Source of the DNA: Nostoc sp. LEGE 12450
Lineage (GTDB): Bacteria > Cyanobacteriota > Cyanobacteriia > Cyanobacteriales > Nostocaceae
Length of the DNA: 32,192 bases
Assembly (NCBI RefSeq): GCF_015206895.1
Contig: NZ_JADEXU010000095.1
Span: 1 to 32,192, forward strand
Direction of reading: 5' to 3'
The notes below the pieces were generated by a model. It ran no database searches and was not told the origin of the DNA. It worked only from the letters and a program-made list of their open reading frames with translations. Position numbers and translations under genes: made by a program. Each line of letters starts with the position of its first letter. Positions within the stretch are counted from its first letter, which is position 1. Positions 16,782 through 25,568 of the stretch are shown piece by piece.

Positions 16782-17440
16782 GAGTGATACATCTGTTGTG
16801 TAACTGCTGCTTCAAACCATTTTCTGTTGGTCTTACTATAAACAAGGTACACTTATTGGCTTGTTAATTACCTCCCACAAATGGGTGAATTAATCAGTTA
16901 AACTACCTTATTAAATATTTTGAACTAGCTGATATAGGAATCAACTTTGATTTTTGTTCGCGCATACCTACTTGTGTGGCAGGCAATAGGCAATAGGCAA
17001 TAGGCAATAGGCAATAGGCAAGAGGAAAGAAGGCTTTTTGAGTTTTAAGGAGTTTTTTCACGCAATCAAATATGAGTCCTATATCATCCAAGGTTCGAAA
17101 TAGGAAAAAGTTCTGTTAGGTTGGGTCGCACTCTTGGGAATAATACTACTTGGGTGATAGTCTCAATATACCTCAGTGATAGTGTTGTATTATAGACTTC
17201 TTGTCTGTAACAGCTAATACTAAATTATGAAATTGTATTTTATACAAGTATTGCTGGTCAAATTTAGACAATATCAACAGAGATATGGGCTGAGACATAG
17301 TTATTCTAGGTTTTATGCTTACTGATCGTTAAATTATATAAATACAATTTATACTAAAATATATCAGTATTTTAACTGTTGTCTTACCTGTTAATACTTA
17401 CTTAATATGTAGCACAATCTTTTTAATTATCTTAGCCATT
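16782..17440. other. Long AT-rich spacer containing a heptamer array
   Basis: About 660 bp. It holds the GGCAATA array (16982-17022) and otherwise AT-rich sequence with many short A/T runs. A reverse frame of 62 codons over the array is a by-product of the repeat. No RNA gene was recognised. Confidence 0.5.
16982..17022. repeat. GGCAATA tandem heptamer (STRR)
   Basis: Five exact copies of GGCAATA occupy 16982-17016, then a partial copy diverges to GGCAAG. Tandem heptamers are characteristic of Nostocaceae intergenic DNA and vary in copy number between strains. Confidence 0.9.
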
Positions 17441-17734
17441 GTGAAATCTCTTCTACAGACTTACTTAGAACAAGAAATTTGGATATTAGTACGAGAAAAG
17501 TGGTATTTCGCCACGATTATTGGAGTTTGGGATGATTTGCTCTGGTTTAAACATAGAACTTACAACAAAGATACAGAAGAGGATACCCTCTGGGAAATGG
17601 TTGTAAAAATCAGTGAAGTAGTTGCTATTGATAAAGTTAGGTCTGTTATTAGTAGAAAACCAGACGTGCTGATTTCACGGCTACTAGAAACTGAGCAAGG
17701 CACAAACGATCATCATCAAGATCATGAACATTAA
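17441..17734 (+). CDS. Small hypothetical protein
   Basis: This 97-aa frame starts at GTG 17441 without a clear ribosome-binding site. Its first half is beta-rich (IWILVREKWYFATIIGVWDDLLWFKH), followed by EDTLWEMVVKISEVVAIDKV, and it ends with a His/Asp tail (HHQDHEH) that could bind metal. The pattern of short hydrophobic strands with a DLLWF turn suggests a small barrel-like fold, but no family is recognised. Coding is likely from composition and length. Confidence 0.5.
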   Translation: MKSLLQTYLEQEIWILVREKWYFATIIGVWDDLLWFKHRTYNKDTEEDTLWEMVVKISEVVAIDKVRSVISRKPDVLISRLLETEQGTNDHHQDHEH

Positions 17735-17918
17735 TTAGCTTAATAGTAAAAATACTTGCTTGTCTCCTAACATTAACTGATAAAACTTGAGACAAGCGGT
17801 ATAAATCAGTAAGCTAAGAGAATAAAGATATTCGCACAACGGAGGTTTAATAATAATCTGATAGACTATCTTAAATTTGAAATTATAAAAGCTGGTAGCT
17901 CAGGGCTGATAACTAAAT

Positions 17919-19589
17919 ATGAGTGAAGCCTTATTCTGTATCGAAAATCTGCGAGTTGCCTATCCTCAACGGAGTGGAGAAGAGGCAAGCTGGGCGGTTG
18001 ATGATGTATCTTTCACCTTGCAACCAGGTGAAAGAATGGGATTGGTGGGAGAGTCAGGTTGTGGTAAGTCAACTATCGGGCGGGCAGTAATGCGTTTACT
18101 ACCAGCCTCTAGTTGTGTTGAGGGAAAGGTGACATTTCAAGGACAGTCGGTGCTTGACTTGGTGCCTAACCAGTTGCGGAAATTTCGAGGAGAGGCGATC
18201 GCCTTAATTTTTCAAGATCCCATGACACGCCTCGATCCGTTGATGACGATTGGTAAGCATTGTATCGAAACTCTTCAGGCGCACTCACCAGAATTATCAA
18301 CGCGGGAAGCCAAAAAAAAAGCACTTGCTACTTTGGCGAAGGTGAATATCCCCGCTAGTCGCTGGAATCAGTATCCCCACGAATTTAGCGGTGGAATGCG
18401 CCAACGGGTTGCGATCGCTTTAGCTTTACTCCTCAACCCCAAGTTAATTGTTGCCGATGAACCCACTACTAGTTTAGATGTCACCGTTTCCGCGCAGATA
18501 TTGCAAGAATTAACTCGCCTGTGCGGTGAAGAAAACATGGGATTGCTGCTGATTTCTCACGATTTGGCAATGGTGGCTGAGTATTGCGATCGCATTGGCG
18601 TGATGTACCAGGGCAAAGTGGTCGAAATGGGTTCTACAGAAACCGTATTTAGGCAGCCTCAACATGAATACACGCGATCGCTCTTAAAAGCAGCTTTACA
18701 CATTCAAGCAGTAAACGATGATGGAGAATTGATAATTGCCAACAACTCAGAAAAGCAATTACCGATTATTAATAAGCAATCTCCAATTTTGAGTATTACA
18801 GAACTCAAGCAATACTACACCATAGAACCTAACTTTATCGAACGACTGTTTAACACACAAGCGCAGACAATTAAAGCAGTAGATGGTATCAACCTGGATA
18901 TTTATCCAGGAGAAATTCTCGGCTTAGTCGGTGAATCAGGTTGCGGTAAAAGCACACTATCACGAACAATCCTGCAACTAATTCGTCCCACCAGTGGCAA
19001 AGTTAAATTTTTAGGACAAGATTTAACTATACTGTCACCTCAAGAAATTCGCTCCTCACGACGACAAATCCAAATGGTTTTTCAAGATCCCCATGCTTGT
19101 CTCAATCCAGCGATGACTGTGGGTCAAAGTATCGCCGATCCTTTATTTATCCACAATTTAGCCGCTCCTGTTAAGGCAAAAGAACAGGTTTTGTGGATGC
19201 TAGAGAAAGTTGGGTTAACACCCTCAGAATTATACTATGAGCGTTATCCATCAGATTTATCTGGGGGACAACAGCAAAGAGTTGCGATCGCTCGTGCTTT
19301 GATTACTCACCCTAAACTTTTGATTTGCGATGAACCTGTGAGTATGTTAGACGCTAGCGTGCAGTCGCAAGTGCTAGATTTGATGTTGCAATTAAAAGAA
19401 GAATTTGAGTTAACTTATCTGTTCATCACTCACGATCTCTGGTTAGCTCGATTTTTGTGCGATCGTATTGCCGTGATGAATGGTGGCAAAATTGTCGAAC
19501 TCGGTCTAACAAAAACTATTTTTGCCAATCCTCAGCACCCTTATACCAAAACACTACTAGCTGCGGCCCCCTTACTAGCACGCGCCTAA
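17919..19589 (+). CDS. Dual ATP-binding subunit of a peptide/nickel-type ABC importer
   Basis: This 556-aa protein fuses two complete importer ATPases, as in DppD-DppF, GsiA or YejF. The first has Walker A GESGCGKST (about residue 44), signature FSGGMRQRVA and Walker B LIVADEPTTSLD. The second has the same Walker A (about residue 344), signature LSGGQQQRVA and Walker B LLICDEPVSMLD, and both have SHDL/THDL H-loops. The C-terminal HPYT element, typical of oligopeptide transporters, follows each ATPase (HEYTRSLL and HPYTKTLL). It should energise uptake of peptides or related molecules. The permease and binding-protein genes are not adjacent, so it must work with subunits encoded elsewhere. Confidence 0.92.
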   Translation: MSEALFCIENLRVAYPQRSGEEASWAVDDVSFTLQPGERMGLVGESGCGKSTIGRAVMRLLPASSCVEGKVTFQGQSVLDLVPNQLRKFRGEAIALIFQDPMTRLDPLMTIGKHCIETLQAHSPELSTREAKKKALATLAKVNIPASRWNQYPHEFSGGMRQRVAIALALLLNPKLIVADEPTTSLDVTVSAQILQELTRLCGEENMGLLLISHDLAMVAEYCDRIGVMYQGKVVEMGSTETVFRQPQHEYTRSLLKAALHIQAVNDDGELIIANNSEKQLPIINKQSPILSITELKQYYTIEPNFIERLFNTQAQTIKAVDGINLDIYPGEILGLVGESGCGKSTLSRTILQLIRPTSGKVKFLGQDLTILSPQEIRSSRRQIQMVFQDPHACLNPAMTVGQSIADPLFIHNLAAPVKAKEQVLWMLEKVGLTPSELYYERYPSDLSGGQQQRVAIARALITHPKLLICDEPVSMLDASVQSQVLDLMLQLKEEFELTYLFITHDLWLARFLCDRIAVMNGGKIVELGLTKTIFANPQHPYTKTLLAAAPLLARA

Positions 19590-19629
19590 CTCAACAAAGT
19601 GAGGAGTTATGAATTACTAACTCCTGTAC

Positions 19630-19649
19630 AGACGCGATTAATCGCGTCT
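19630..19649. terminator. Perfect 20-bp palindrome between convergent genes
   Basis: AGACGCGATT meets AATCGCGTCT directly, giving a 10-bp arm palindrome 40 bp after the ABC gene and 10 bp before the end of the reverse hypothetical. It may stop transcription from both sides. The sequence resembles a widespread Nostoc intergenic repeat. Confidence 0.55.
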
Positions 19650-19659
19650 CTCCTAACTC

Positions 19660-20601
19660 CTAACTCTCTTCACTCGCCTTAAGCAATTTAGTTGCTTCTC
19701 CACTCGAAGCATATAGTTCAACGAATCTTTTAAATAGCAATGCAGTCTCGTGATTTGAAGCCCTGCTTAAGTGGAATAAACGCCCTATATTTTTCTCCGC
19801 TAAAGCTCTTAGATACGGCAAATCTTCAAATAGTGTCAAACAGGAAGCAAAATGCAATATTATTTGTAATAATGGCTTTGGCCACTCTAGGTCACTATAT
19901 ATATCTATAAAGAACTGATGTTCTGAGTCATTTAACGGAAAAGCATTAAATAAAACAATTATCCTTTTGTTATTGTAAACTGGAATACTCAATTCAACGG
20001 TATATGGAGTATGTAATATTAAATCTACCTCCACAATCGGTTGTCGCCAAATTCTCAAAGGATTCGCTGGCGAGTCTAATATTGTTTGGAATTTGATTAT
20101 TCCACCAGTGCTAGTGGGCTGAAAGTGGCTAATTTGGAAGATTTTCAGGTTCTTAAGGCTAAAATTATGAACTGTTTCTAAATGCTTTAAGTTCAATAGA
20201 TGATAAATTTGACAAAGATAAGGAAACGGTAGAATATACTCCTGGCTAATCATGTGGAGCTTTTTTATTTGAAGCTTATTAGCTTGAGTACGAGCGACAT
20301 ATTCTTGATATTGGCTGGCACCTAAATCATTACTGTTAAAGCTTTCGTTAGGTTTGAGATATAGCCAACTCACAAAAAAGAAAGAAGCTGTAAATAGCTG
20401 AAATATTTCTATATAAGATAAATAGCCATCAGCAAATGCAGCGATACTTCTATCGGTTATTCCAAAAAGCCAAGATGGAATACCAAATATCCATATATTA
20501 CTTTTAATTTGATCTATAAAAAGTGCTATTTCAACATTTGAGGCATTCCTGTCTTGATTTACACTTAATTTATCATTATTTTTTAGACAATTAGTAAACA
20601 T
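19660..20601 (-). CDS. Cyanobacterial hypothetical protein with one or two membrane segments
   Basis: This 313-aa protein has a hydrophobic segment at about 62-82 (YIEIFQLFTASFFFVSWLYL) and a weaker one at 35-48. The rest is a soluble-looking region of alternating strands and helices (SQYQEYVARTQANKLQIKKL, LHTPYTVELSIPVYNNKRI, LRALAEKNIGRLF). The length, composition and ATG start indicate a real gene. I recognise no domain; proteins of this type appear restricted to filamentous cyanobacteria, which is from memory and unverified. It is monocistronic and AT-rich. Confidence 0.7.
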   Translation of the reverse strand: MFTNCLKNNDKLSVNQDRNASNVEIALFIDQIKSNIWIFGIPSWLFGITDRSIAAFADGYLSYIEIFQLFTASFFFVSWLYLKPNESFNSNDLGASQYQEYVARTQANKLQIKKLHMISQEYILPFPYLCQIYHLLNLKHLETVHNFSLKNLKIFQISHFQPTSTGGIIKFQTILDSPANPLRIWRQPIVEVDLILHTPYTVELSIPVYNNKRIIVLFNAFPLNDSEHQFFIDIYSDLEWPKPLLQIILHFASCLTLFEDLPYLRALAEKNIGRLFHLSRASNHETALLFKRFVELYASSGEATKLLKASEES

Positions 20602-21322
20602 AATATTTCTAATTTACGTAATCCTATTAATCTATAAAATCTATTTATTTATATTAATCTTAAATACCAATCTACAGCTATAACCTCTATCTTTAGCTGT
20701 ATATACAAGTTGTATTTATTTCTATCCATTTAAAAGAATTTATTATGAGTATGCCTAAAACATTCAATCACTGATTAGATGTAATACTAAATCCTACGCA
20801 TATCCAAATTCCTTGTAAGTCTTGCTATTAAAGGGTTTAATGTTGCATTCTCTGATTTATATATAAATTAAAAGGAACAAATTTGCTAAAATATTTCTAC
20901 TAGCTGAGTATAAAAAACTAAATTATCTCACTTTTGCAAAGGTGGTATATAGATAGAGAAAAAATTTGTTTTTCCTGACATAAGAACCTTATCTAAGTAG
21001 TGGAGTGTGAAAAAATCAACCTATTTAAATATAAATCAATAGGATTGCTCTATCTATTGAGGTAACAGAGATATAGGTGCTTGTATATCAAAAGAGTATT
21101 TCTAACTAGTCAGAAAGACAAAATTATGTAAAAGCCCAGAACTGCGAATGTAGGACATAAAGTTGATAAATCGAATCAGGAATAAGAATTTATTCTGTGT
21201 TAGTTGGAACCAGTTTCGCTTGAAAACCTTTAATGCTCAGTATCTGAAAAATAAAATAATTTATCTATTTGATGCCAAGCTATCTGGGGGGAATATAACG
21301 TAACTCCAGTGAGGTTTAAGCA
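20602..21322. other. Long AT-rich spacer upstream of the FAD oxidoreductase
   Basis: About 720 bp, very AT-rich. An inverted repeat TACAGCTA (20673-20680) and TAGCTGTA (20694-20701) with a 13-base loop lies near the start of the reverse hypothetical. GAGG at 21310-21313 serves the next gene. No NtcA site, RNA or small gene was found. Its length suggests a complex or distant promoter. Confidence 0.45.
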
Positions 21323-23092
21323 ATGGTTAATCAGACATACACAGCTGATGTCTTAGTTGTCGGTGGAGGAACCGGAGGCACTGCGGCTGCTATCCAAGCG
21401 GCGCGACGGGGAGCCAAAACAATTCTGGTGAGTGAATTTCCTTGGTTGGGGGGAATGCTAACTTCGGCTGGGGTGTCTGCACCTGATGGCAACGAATTAG
21501 AAGCCTTTCAAACGGGTTTATGGGGTGCGTTTTTGCAGGAATTGCGGCAACGGCAGCCCGGAGGATTAGATAACAGCTGGGTAAGCTTTTTTAGTTACGA
21601 TCCTCAAATTGGGGCAGAGATTTTTGCAGATTGGGTGCAAGAATTACCAAATCTGCACTGGATTTCTGGACAAGTACCAATAGAGGTATTTCGCCAAGGT
21701 GATTCTATTACTGGTGTGCGCTTTGCTGATTTTGCTGTCACAGCCAAAATTATTCTCGACGGTACAGAATTAGGAGATTTATTAGCTTTAGCTGAGATAC
21801 CTTACCGTTGGGGCTGGGAATTGCAATCTGAGTGGGGAGAACCAAGCGCCCCTGTGGGTTTTAACTCTTTCACCCAGAAATATCCTGTGCAAGCGCCCAC
21901 TTATGTAGTGATTATGCAAGACTTTGGTGATGCAATTGCACCAGAAATTCCATCTGCCCCTAACTATAATCCATCCCAGTTTACAGATGCTTGGGATGGC
22001 TATGGAGCAGAGACATTTTTGAATTATGGACGTTTGCCTGGTAATCGATTCATGATTAATTGGCCAATCTGTGGCAATGACTACGGCCAAGGAGTAGGGC
22101 GGCTGATAGAGTCAGATGTGTCTAGAGGTGAATTCATCCAAGAATCTCGCTGGCATAGCCAAAATTTTGCCCATTTTATCCAAAATCAGCTTGGTCGTCG
22201 CTATGGTTTAGCAGAAAAAGTATTTCCTCACGCCCCTACAGCTTTTGCACTGCATCCCTATTATCGGGAAAGCCGCCGCTTATTGGGACTAACTACTGTC
22301 CGAGAACAGGATATTTTGCCGATTGCCGGCGGAAGAGTTGCATCTATATTTAATGATGCAATCGCAGTTGGTAACTACGCCAATGACCATCATTATCCTG
22401 GTGTTCAATTTTCACTACAACCAAAATCTATCCGTTGGGGCGGGCGTTGGACTGGAACACCCTTTACAATTCCCTACAGTTCCCTAATTCCAGCCACAAC
22501 AGATGGTTTCTTAGTTTGTGAAAAGAACATTTCTGTCTCTCACATTGCCAATGGCGCTACCAGATTACAACCTGTGGTTATGGGCATCGGTCAAGCAGCA
22601 GGTATGGCGGCGGCGATATGTGTTGAGTTAAACTGTCAGCCGAGGCATTTACCTGTTAGATCACTGCAAACAGCTTTATTAGAGGATAATCGTTCAAAAA
22701 CAGCAATTATTCCTTTATTTAATCTTCCACCCAATCGTTCGGATTGGCTGCACTGGCAACTGTATTACTTAAATAACCCACAAGCCTATCCAGATAGTGG
22801 TTATTGCCCTTGCCCATCGGAGAATGAGTACCCTGACTCTGCTTTCGATAAGGCATTAATTCGGGAAAGTAACTGTTTTCAAGGCATTTTCTCCCGCTTG
22901 GAACAGCAGGAATACAGATTTGCTGTCACAGCGCCAGCCGCATATCAAGGGCAAAATTGGCAGCTTGTGACTTTGCGATCGCATATCGAAGAGCAATTAC
23001 GCACTTACCCCCACGAACAATTAGTTACATTGTGGGGTCGTAACAACCACTCTGGTAACTGGTTATTAGTCGAACATTTAAACGGAGGATAA
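21323..23092 (+). CDS. FAD-dependent oxidoreductase (FAD_oxidored family)
   Basis: This 589-aa protein starts at ATG 21323 behind GAGG. Residues 8-38 form a Rossmann FAD-binding site (VLVVGGGTGGTAAA followed by TILVSE). The following GGMLTSAGVSAPDG and later FLVCEKNISVSH, GQAAGMAAA match the FAD_oxidored family of flavoproteins, some of which are linked to polysaccharide or aromatic substrates. The C-terminal ~110 residues (from about 480) form an extra domain, with NRSDWLHWQLYYLN and NNHSGNWLLVEHL. No signal peptide is visible, so it is probably cytoplasmic. The substrate cannot be read. It lies just upstream of patX, and the spacer between them is dominated by patX regulatory sites. Confidence 0.85.
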   Translation: MVNQTYTADVLVVGGGTGGTAAAIQAARRGAKTILVSEFPWLGGMLTSAGVSAPDGNELEAFQTGLWGAFLQELRQRQPGGLDNSWVSFFSYDPQIGAEIFADWVQELPNLHWISGQVPIEVFRQGDSITGVRFADFAVTAKIILDGTELGDLLALAEIPYRWGWELQSEWGEPSAPVGFNSFTQKYPVQAPTYVVIMQDFGDAIAPEIPSAPNYNPSQFTDAWDGYGAETFLNYGRLPGNRFMINWPICGNDYGQGVGRLIESDVSRGEFIQESRWHSQNFAHFIQNQLGRRYGLAEKVFPHAPTAFALHPYYRESRRLLGLTTVREQDILPIAGGRVASIFNDAIAVGNYANDHHYPGVQFSLQPKSIRWGGRWTGTPFTIPYSSLIPATTDGFLVCEKNISVSHIANGATRLQPVVMGIGQAAGMAAAICVELNCQPRHLPVRSLQTALLEDNRSKTAIIPLFNLPPNRSDWLHWQLYYLNNPQAYPDSGYCPCPSENEYPDSAFDKALIRESNCFQGIFSRLEQQEYRFAVTAPAAYQGQNWQLVTLRSHIEEQLRTYPHEQLVTLWGRNNHSGNWLLVEHLNGG

Positions 23093-23108
23093 GAAGAGTT
23101 TATTTTCA

Positions 23109-23165
23109 GTAAAACAGAATACTTTTTGATTAATTGTCCGGATATTAATCAAAAAGCTAAGTATC
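23109..23165 (+). promoter_or_regulatory. patX promoter: NtcA site plus DIF1 box
   Basis: A perfect NtcA site, GTA-N8-TAC, lies at 23109-23122. The DIF1 hexamer TCCGGA, the -35-like motif of HetR-dependent promoters of developing heterocysts, lies at 23137-23142, ending 57 bases before the patX ATG. A loose -10 (AAGTAT, 23159-23164) follows with a 16-base spacer. NtcA site, then DIF1 within about 70 bases of the start, is the arrangement published for patX in heterocyst formers. Confidence 0.85.
23122..23156. repeat. Perfect 13-bp inverted repeat enclosing DIF1
   Basis: CTTTTTGATTAAT (23122-23134) and ATTAATCAAAAAG (23144-23156) flank a nine-base centre TGTCCGGAT that contains the DIF1 hexamer. 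The left arm begins on the last base of the NtcA site. As RNA it would form a hairpin able to stop the FAD oxidoreductase transcript. Confidence 0.85.
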
Positions 23166-23199
23166 AGTGAAGTGGAGAGTTCCAAAATAGACATTTGCT

Positions 23200-23427
23200 A
23201 TGCGTGCTGCCATTTCACTTTTAGTATCGAGTCTGGTGTTCGGCCCCTTAGCTTCTAACTGCCAAGCAATGGTCAATCACTTATCAACTGGGCTACTTTC
23301 CACGCCTACTTCGGAACAGTGGCTCTCGGCAGCATCTGAACAAAATCCAGATGATGCGCCACGTCATCGCGGTAGTGGGCGTAGGGAAGTGACACAAAAA
23401 TTCGGAAATACCTATGTTGTGGTTTAA
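23200..23427 (+). CDS. patX: PatX, RGSGR-containing heterocyst inhibitor
   Basis: This 75-aa protein has a Sec-type N-terminus (MRAAISLLVSSLVFGPLAS, cleavage likely after CQA at 23) and one RGSGR at residues 57-61 (DNA 23368-23382), set in HRGSGRR and followed by 14 more residues. RGSGR is the HetR-binding pentapeptide of PatS and HetN. The layout of hydrophobic N-terminus plus RGSGR, with DIF1 and NtcA sites upstream, defines PatX, a HetR-dependent inhibitor of heterocyst differentiation. It should be exported and processed to a peptide that moves between cells. It differs from PatS, which is very short with the motif at its end. The ribosome-binding site is weak (GGAGAG about 20 bases upstream). 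Confidence 0.9.
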   Translation: MRAAISLLVSSLVFGPLASNCQAMVNHLSTGLLSTPTSEQWLSAASEQNPDDAPRHRGSGRREVTQKFGNTYVVV

Positions 23428-24145
23428 CCACCGTAGGATAATGCCTGTTCTTCAAAAAGAACCAAAACTCAAGTTCCAGAAAACACGATGTTGTGCCAAC
23501 ATATTGGACACAGCTTTTGTGACAGAGATATATACAGTTGACACACGAAAATCTTCAGCGATCGCTTAGTATTTCAACTGCAAGCTTTGTATATCATTAC
23601 TTGGTCTTTTAATCCTGGCGATCAAAACGCAAATAAAATTAAGTGTCTTGATCAGCAGTATTAACAACTCCCAAAAGCTACATAACTGTTGCTTATATTC
23701 GGTGGGAAGCTCTGCATCTCAATCCTTAACGGCTCTAGAAATAGATGTTATTTAGACTATCAGTTAATCTAAAGCACGTCTAATTCAAATATTTTGCTTG
23801 TTAAGGAAATAGTCTTAAGGCAACTTCACTCACTTTATTCCCCAATATCTTTTCTTCTCATACATTGAGTAGCTGATTCCTATATGAGCAACTAATGGAT
23901 CTTCACTTCGACGCGTGTTTAGCGTCCTTTACCTAAGCATAAAATCCCTTTCGTTCCATTTGAGCTTATCTAGGACACAGATTCGCACAAGTAGTATAGA
24001 TTTATTGCACTTGGCAACAAATATTACTATTTATGAGCTACTCTTGCACTCTGGTTCGTTCTCCTCGTAGATGGTGTTCAACGAAATAAATATTAAGAAG
24101 AATTTGCTAGAGAATCTCACTCATTTTAATTATTCTACACCTAAT
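23428..24145. other. Unexplained spacer downstream of patX
   Basis: This 718-bp stretch has no credible protein gene on either strand. It includes GTTCTT-CAAA-AAGAAC (23447-23462), a small hairpin over the patX stop (23419-23431), a HIP1 site near 23559, and TTGACA at 23538-23543 whose nearest -10-like TAGTAT is 23 bases away. A strong forward terminator closes it at 24146-24177, so a non-coding transcript or long patX 3' UTR is possible. Confidence 0.45.
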
Positions 24146-24177
24146 GACAGATGCAAAATTTTGCATCTGTCCTTTTT
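24146..24177 (+). terminator. Strong forward-strand rho-independent terminator
   Basis: GACAGATGCAAAA and TTTTGCATCTGTC form a perfect 13-bp-arm palindrome followed by CCTTTTT. On the reverse strand no T-tract follows, so it works for forward transcription. It lies 720 bp after patX, the nearest forward gene. Confidence 0.85.
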
Positions 24178-24220
24178 AGGTAAAGTTTCCTTAAAGAAAA
24201 GGCAATGAAAAGGTATTGTT

Positions 24221-25279
24221 TCAAGCTGGCTTATGAGCAATGAAATACTTACTCATAAAATGGGTTTGTATCTCAATATTCTCAAAGCCTACTCTCTGTA
24301 AACGCTCTAGCAAGTTATCAGTGGTGTAATGCCTGTAATAGGGTTCATGGAAAGTTTCCGGAAAAGAATCCATTATATGTTCCAACTCAGGTGAATCACT
24401 CAACTGAATTGAGTCACAGATAATAAAGACTCCTCCTGGTTTTGTCACCCGGAAGCATTGCTCAATAACTGTCTGACGTACAGATGCTGGTAACTCATGA
24501 AAGAGAAAAACAGAAGTTACAGCATGAAAATAATCATCTACATAAGGTAACTCTTCGGCATTCCCTTGCAAAAGTTGCGGTAGTTCTCCTGGGATTTGCG
24601 ATAGTAGTTCATTTGCTTTCCGCAAATAGGCTGGTGACAAATCTGTGCCAAACAGAGATGCTTGAGACAAGGCTGCCCGAATTAACTTTAAAGTCCGCCC
24701 AGTTCCACAAGCTACATCCAAAATACGGACTTGCTTTGGTGTAACCGAATCAGAAGCTTTCAGCCCTTGCTTGAGAGGAGCGAGAATTCGCCGCCGCATC
24801 GCATCAGCTGCCCCACCAAAAAGAATTTCTACTTGTAAGTCATATAAATTGGCTGACAAGTCACTCAAGTAGCCATCGCTTTGGTGATGGAAGTTCTGCA
24901 CGTAGTAGCTGGGATAACCATCAGTGTCAATTTCGGGCGAAAAATCTTGATAATTTTGTTGTTTAACCCGCTCCCAGATTTGAGGAGAATCTAGCCACAT
25001 CAGAGGATAGTAGGAAAAAAAGTCTTGCCAGGGGTTATCAAACAATAAACTTTCGGGGTAGACACCTTTTTGGGCATCTTGCCAGTCTGTTTCGAGCAGC
25101 TGGTTCAATCTCTGTTGAAGCTGGACTAAAAGCTCATTTGGGATGGGTTTGGTCTTTTGTTCAAGTGTCGGATACACCAGGTTCCTCAACTGTGAACTTA
25201 ATATCTTGTGAGCCAGACCAAAGTAATTTTTACCCTGCTGAAAGGTCTGATAAGTCAGCTTAGTTAAACTCTCAGGCAT
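24221..25279 (-). CDS. SAM-dependent methyltransferase (UbiE-like class I)
   Basis: The ATG at 25279 gives 352 aa; a further in-frame start at 25372 would add 31 residues of non-family sequence. Residues 1-150 are a cyanobacterial N-terminal extension with many Tyr and Trp (NPWQDFFSYYPLMWLDSPQ). The methyltransferase domain begins with motif I ILDVACGTGRT (186-196), then GTDLSPAYL, NAEELPYVDDYFHAV and LHELP-like FLFHELPASVR. The C-terminal RHYTTDNLLERLQRVGFENIE closes a Methyltransf_11/UbiE-like fold. The substrate is unknown; lipid or quinone-like molecules are plausible. It sits between patX and gifA and could be on its own transcript. Confidence 0.85.
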   Translation of the reverse strand: MPESLTKLTYQTFQQGKNYFGLAHKILSSQLRNLVYPTLEQKTKPIPNELLVQLQQRLNQLLETDWQDAQKGVYPESLLFDNPWQDFFSYYPLMWLDSPQIWERVKQQNYQDFSPEIDTDGYPSYYVQNFHHQSDGYLSDLSANLYDLQVEILFGGAADAMRRRILAPLKQGLKASDSVTPKQVRILDVACGTGRTLKLIRAALSQASLFGTDLSPAYLRKANELLSQIPGELPQLLQGNAEELPYVDDYFHAVTSVFLFHELPASVRQTVIEQCFRVTKPGGVFIICDSIQLSDSPELEHIMDSFPETFHEPYYRHYTTDNLLERLQRVGFENIEIQTHFMSKYFIAHKPA

Positions 25280-25568
25280 AAAAATAGCTTCAGTTTTGAT
25301 TACTTTTATGTAAATAATTGTAACGAAAAAATTATCTACTGTTGGAAAAGTAAAAGCTCCCAGGGAAGACAACTTGAAGCCAGATGATTTTAGCCATTAG
25401 AGATAGATTGAGCAAGATTTTTCCAGCTTTGGGGATAAATGGCTAATATTGTCAGCAAAGCAAAACATAAACTTATGTAAAAAGTAGCTTATGTTACAGA
25501 ATTTTTGCTATATTAGTCTTGTAAGAAAGCAAAAATTATATATTCACAAAATAGAGAGGACTATGATT
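25280..25568. other. Divergent spacer with the gifA promoter
   Basis: This spacer lies between the methyltransferase and gifA. The right part holds the gifA promoter and leader. No glutamine riboswitch-like structure was recognised in the gifA leader. Confidence 0.5.
25484..25514 (+). promoter_or_regulatory. gifA promoter with NtcA site on the -35
   Basis: GTA-GCTTATGT-TAC (25484-25497) is a perfect NtcA site. A -10-like TATATT lies at 25509-25514, so the NtcA site covers the -35 position. NtcA bound there should block RNA polymerase, which fits the known NtcA repression of gif genes. Confidence 0.75.

Noticed and set aside
16903..17091. Reverse-strand open frame of 62 codons
   Set aside because: It is produced by the GGCAATA heptamer array read without stops; the repeated peptide has no coding character.
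23538..23572. TTGACA...TAGTAT promoter for a non-coding RNA downstream of patX
   Set aside because: The spacer is 23 bases, too long for a standard sigma-70-type promoter; not enough to call a start.
25280..25372. N-terminal extension of the reverse methyltransferase from an in-frame start at 25372
   Set aside because: The extra 31 residues look unlike protein of this family, and the ATG at 25279 begins the conserved-looking sequence.
25491..25568. Longer gifA product starting at the ATG at 25491
   Set aside because: That ATG lies inside the NtcA site and upstream of the -10; the IF7 homology and the ribosome-binding site support the start at 25569.
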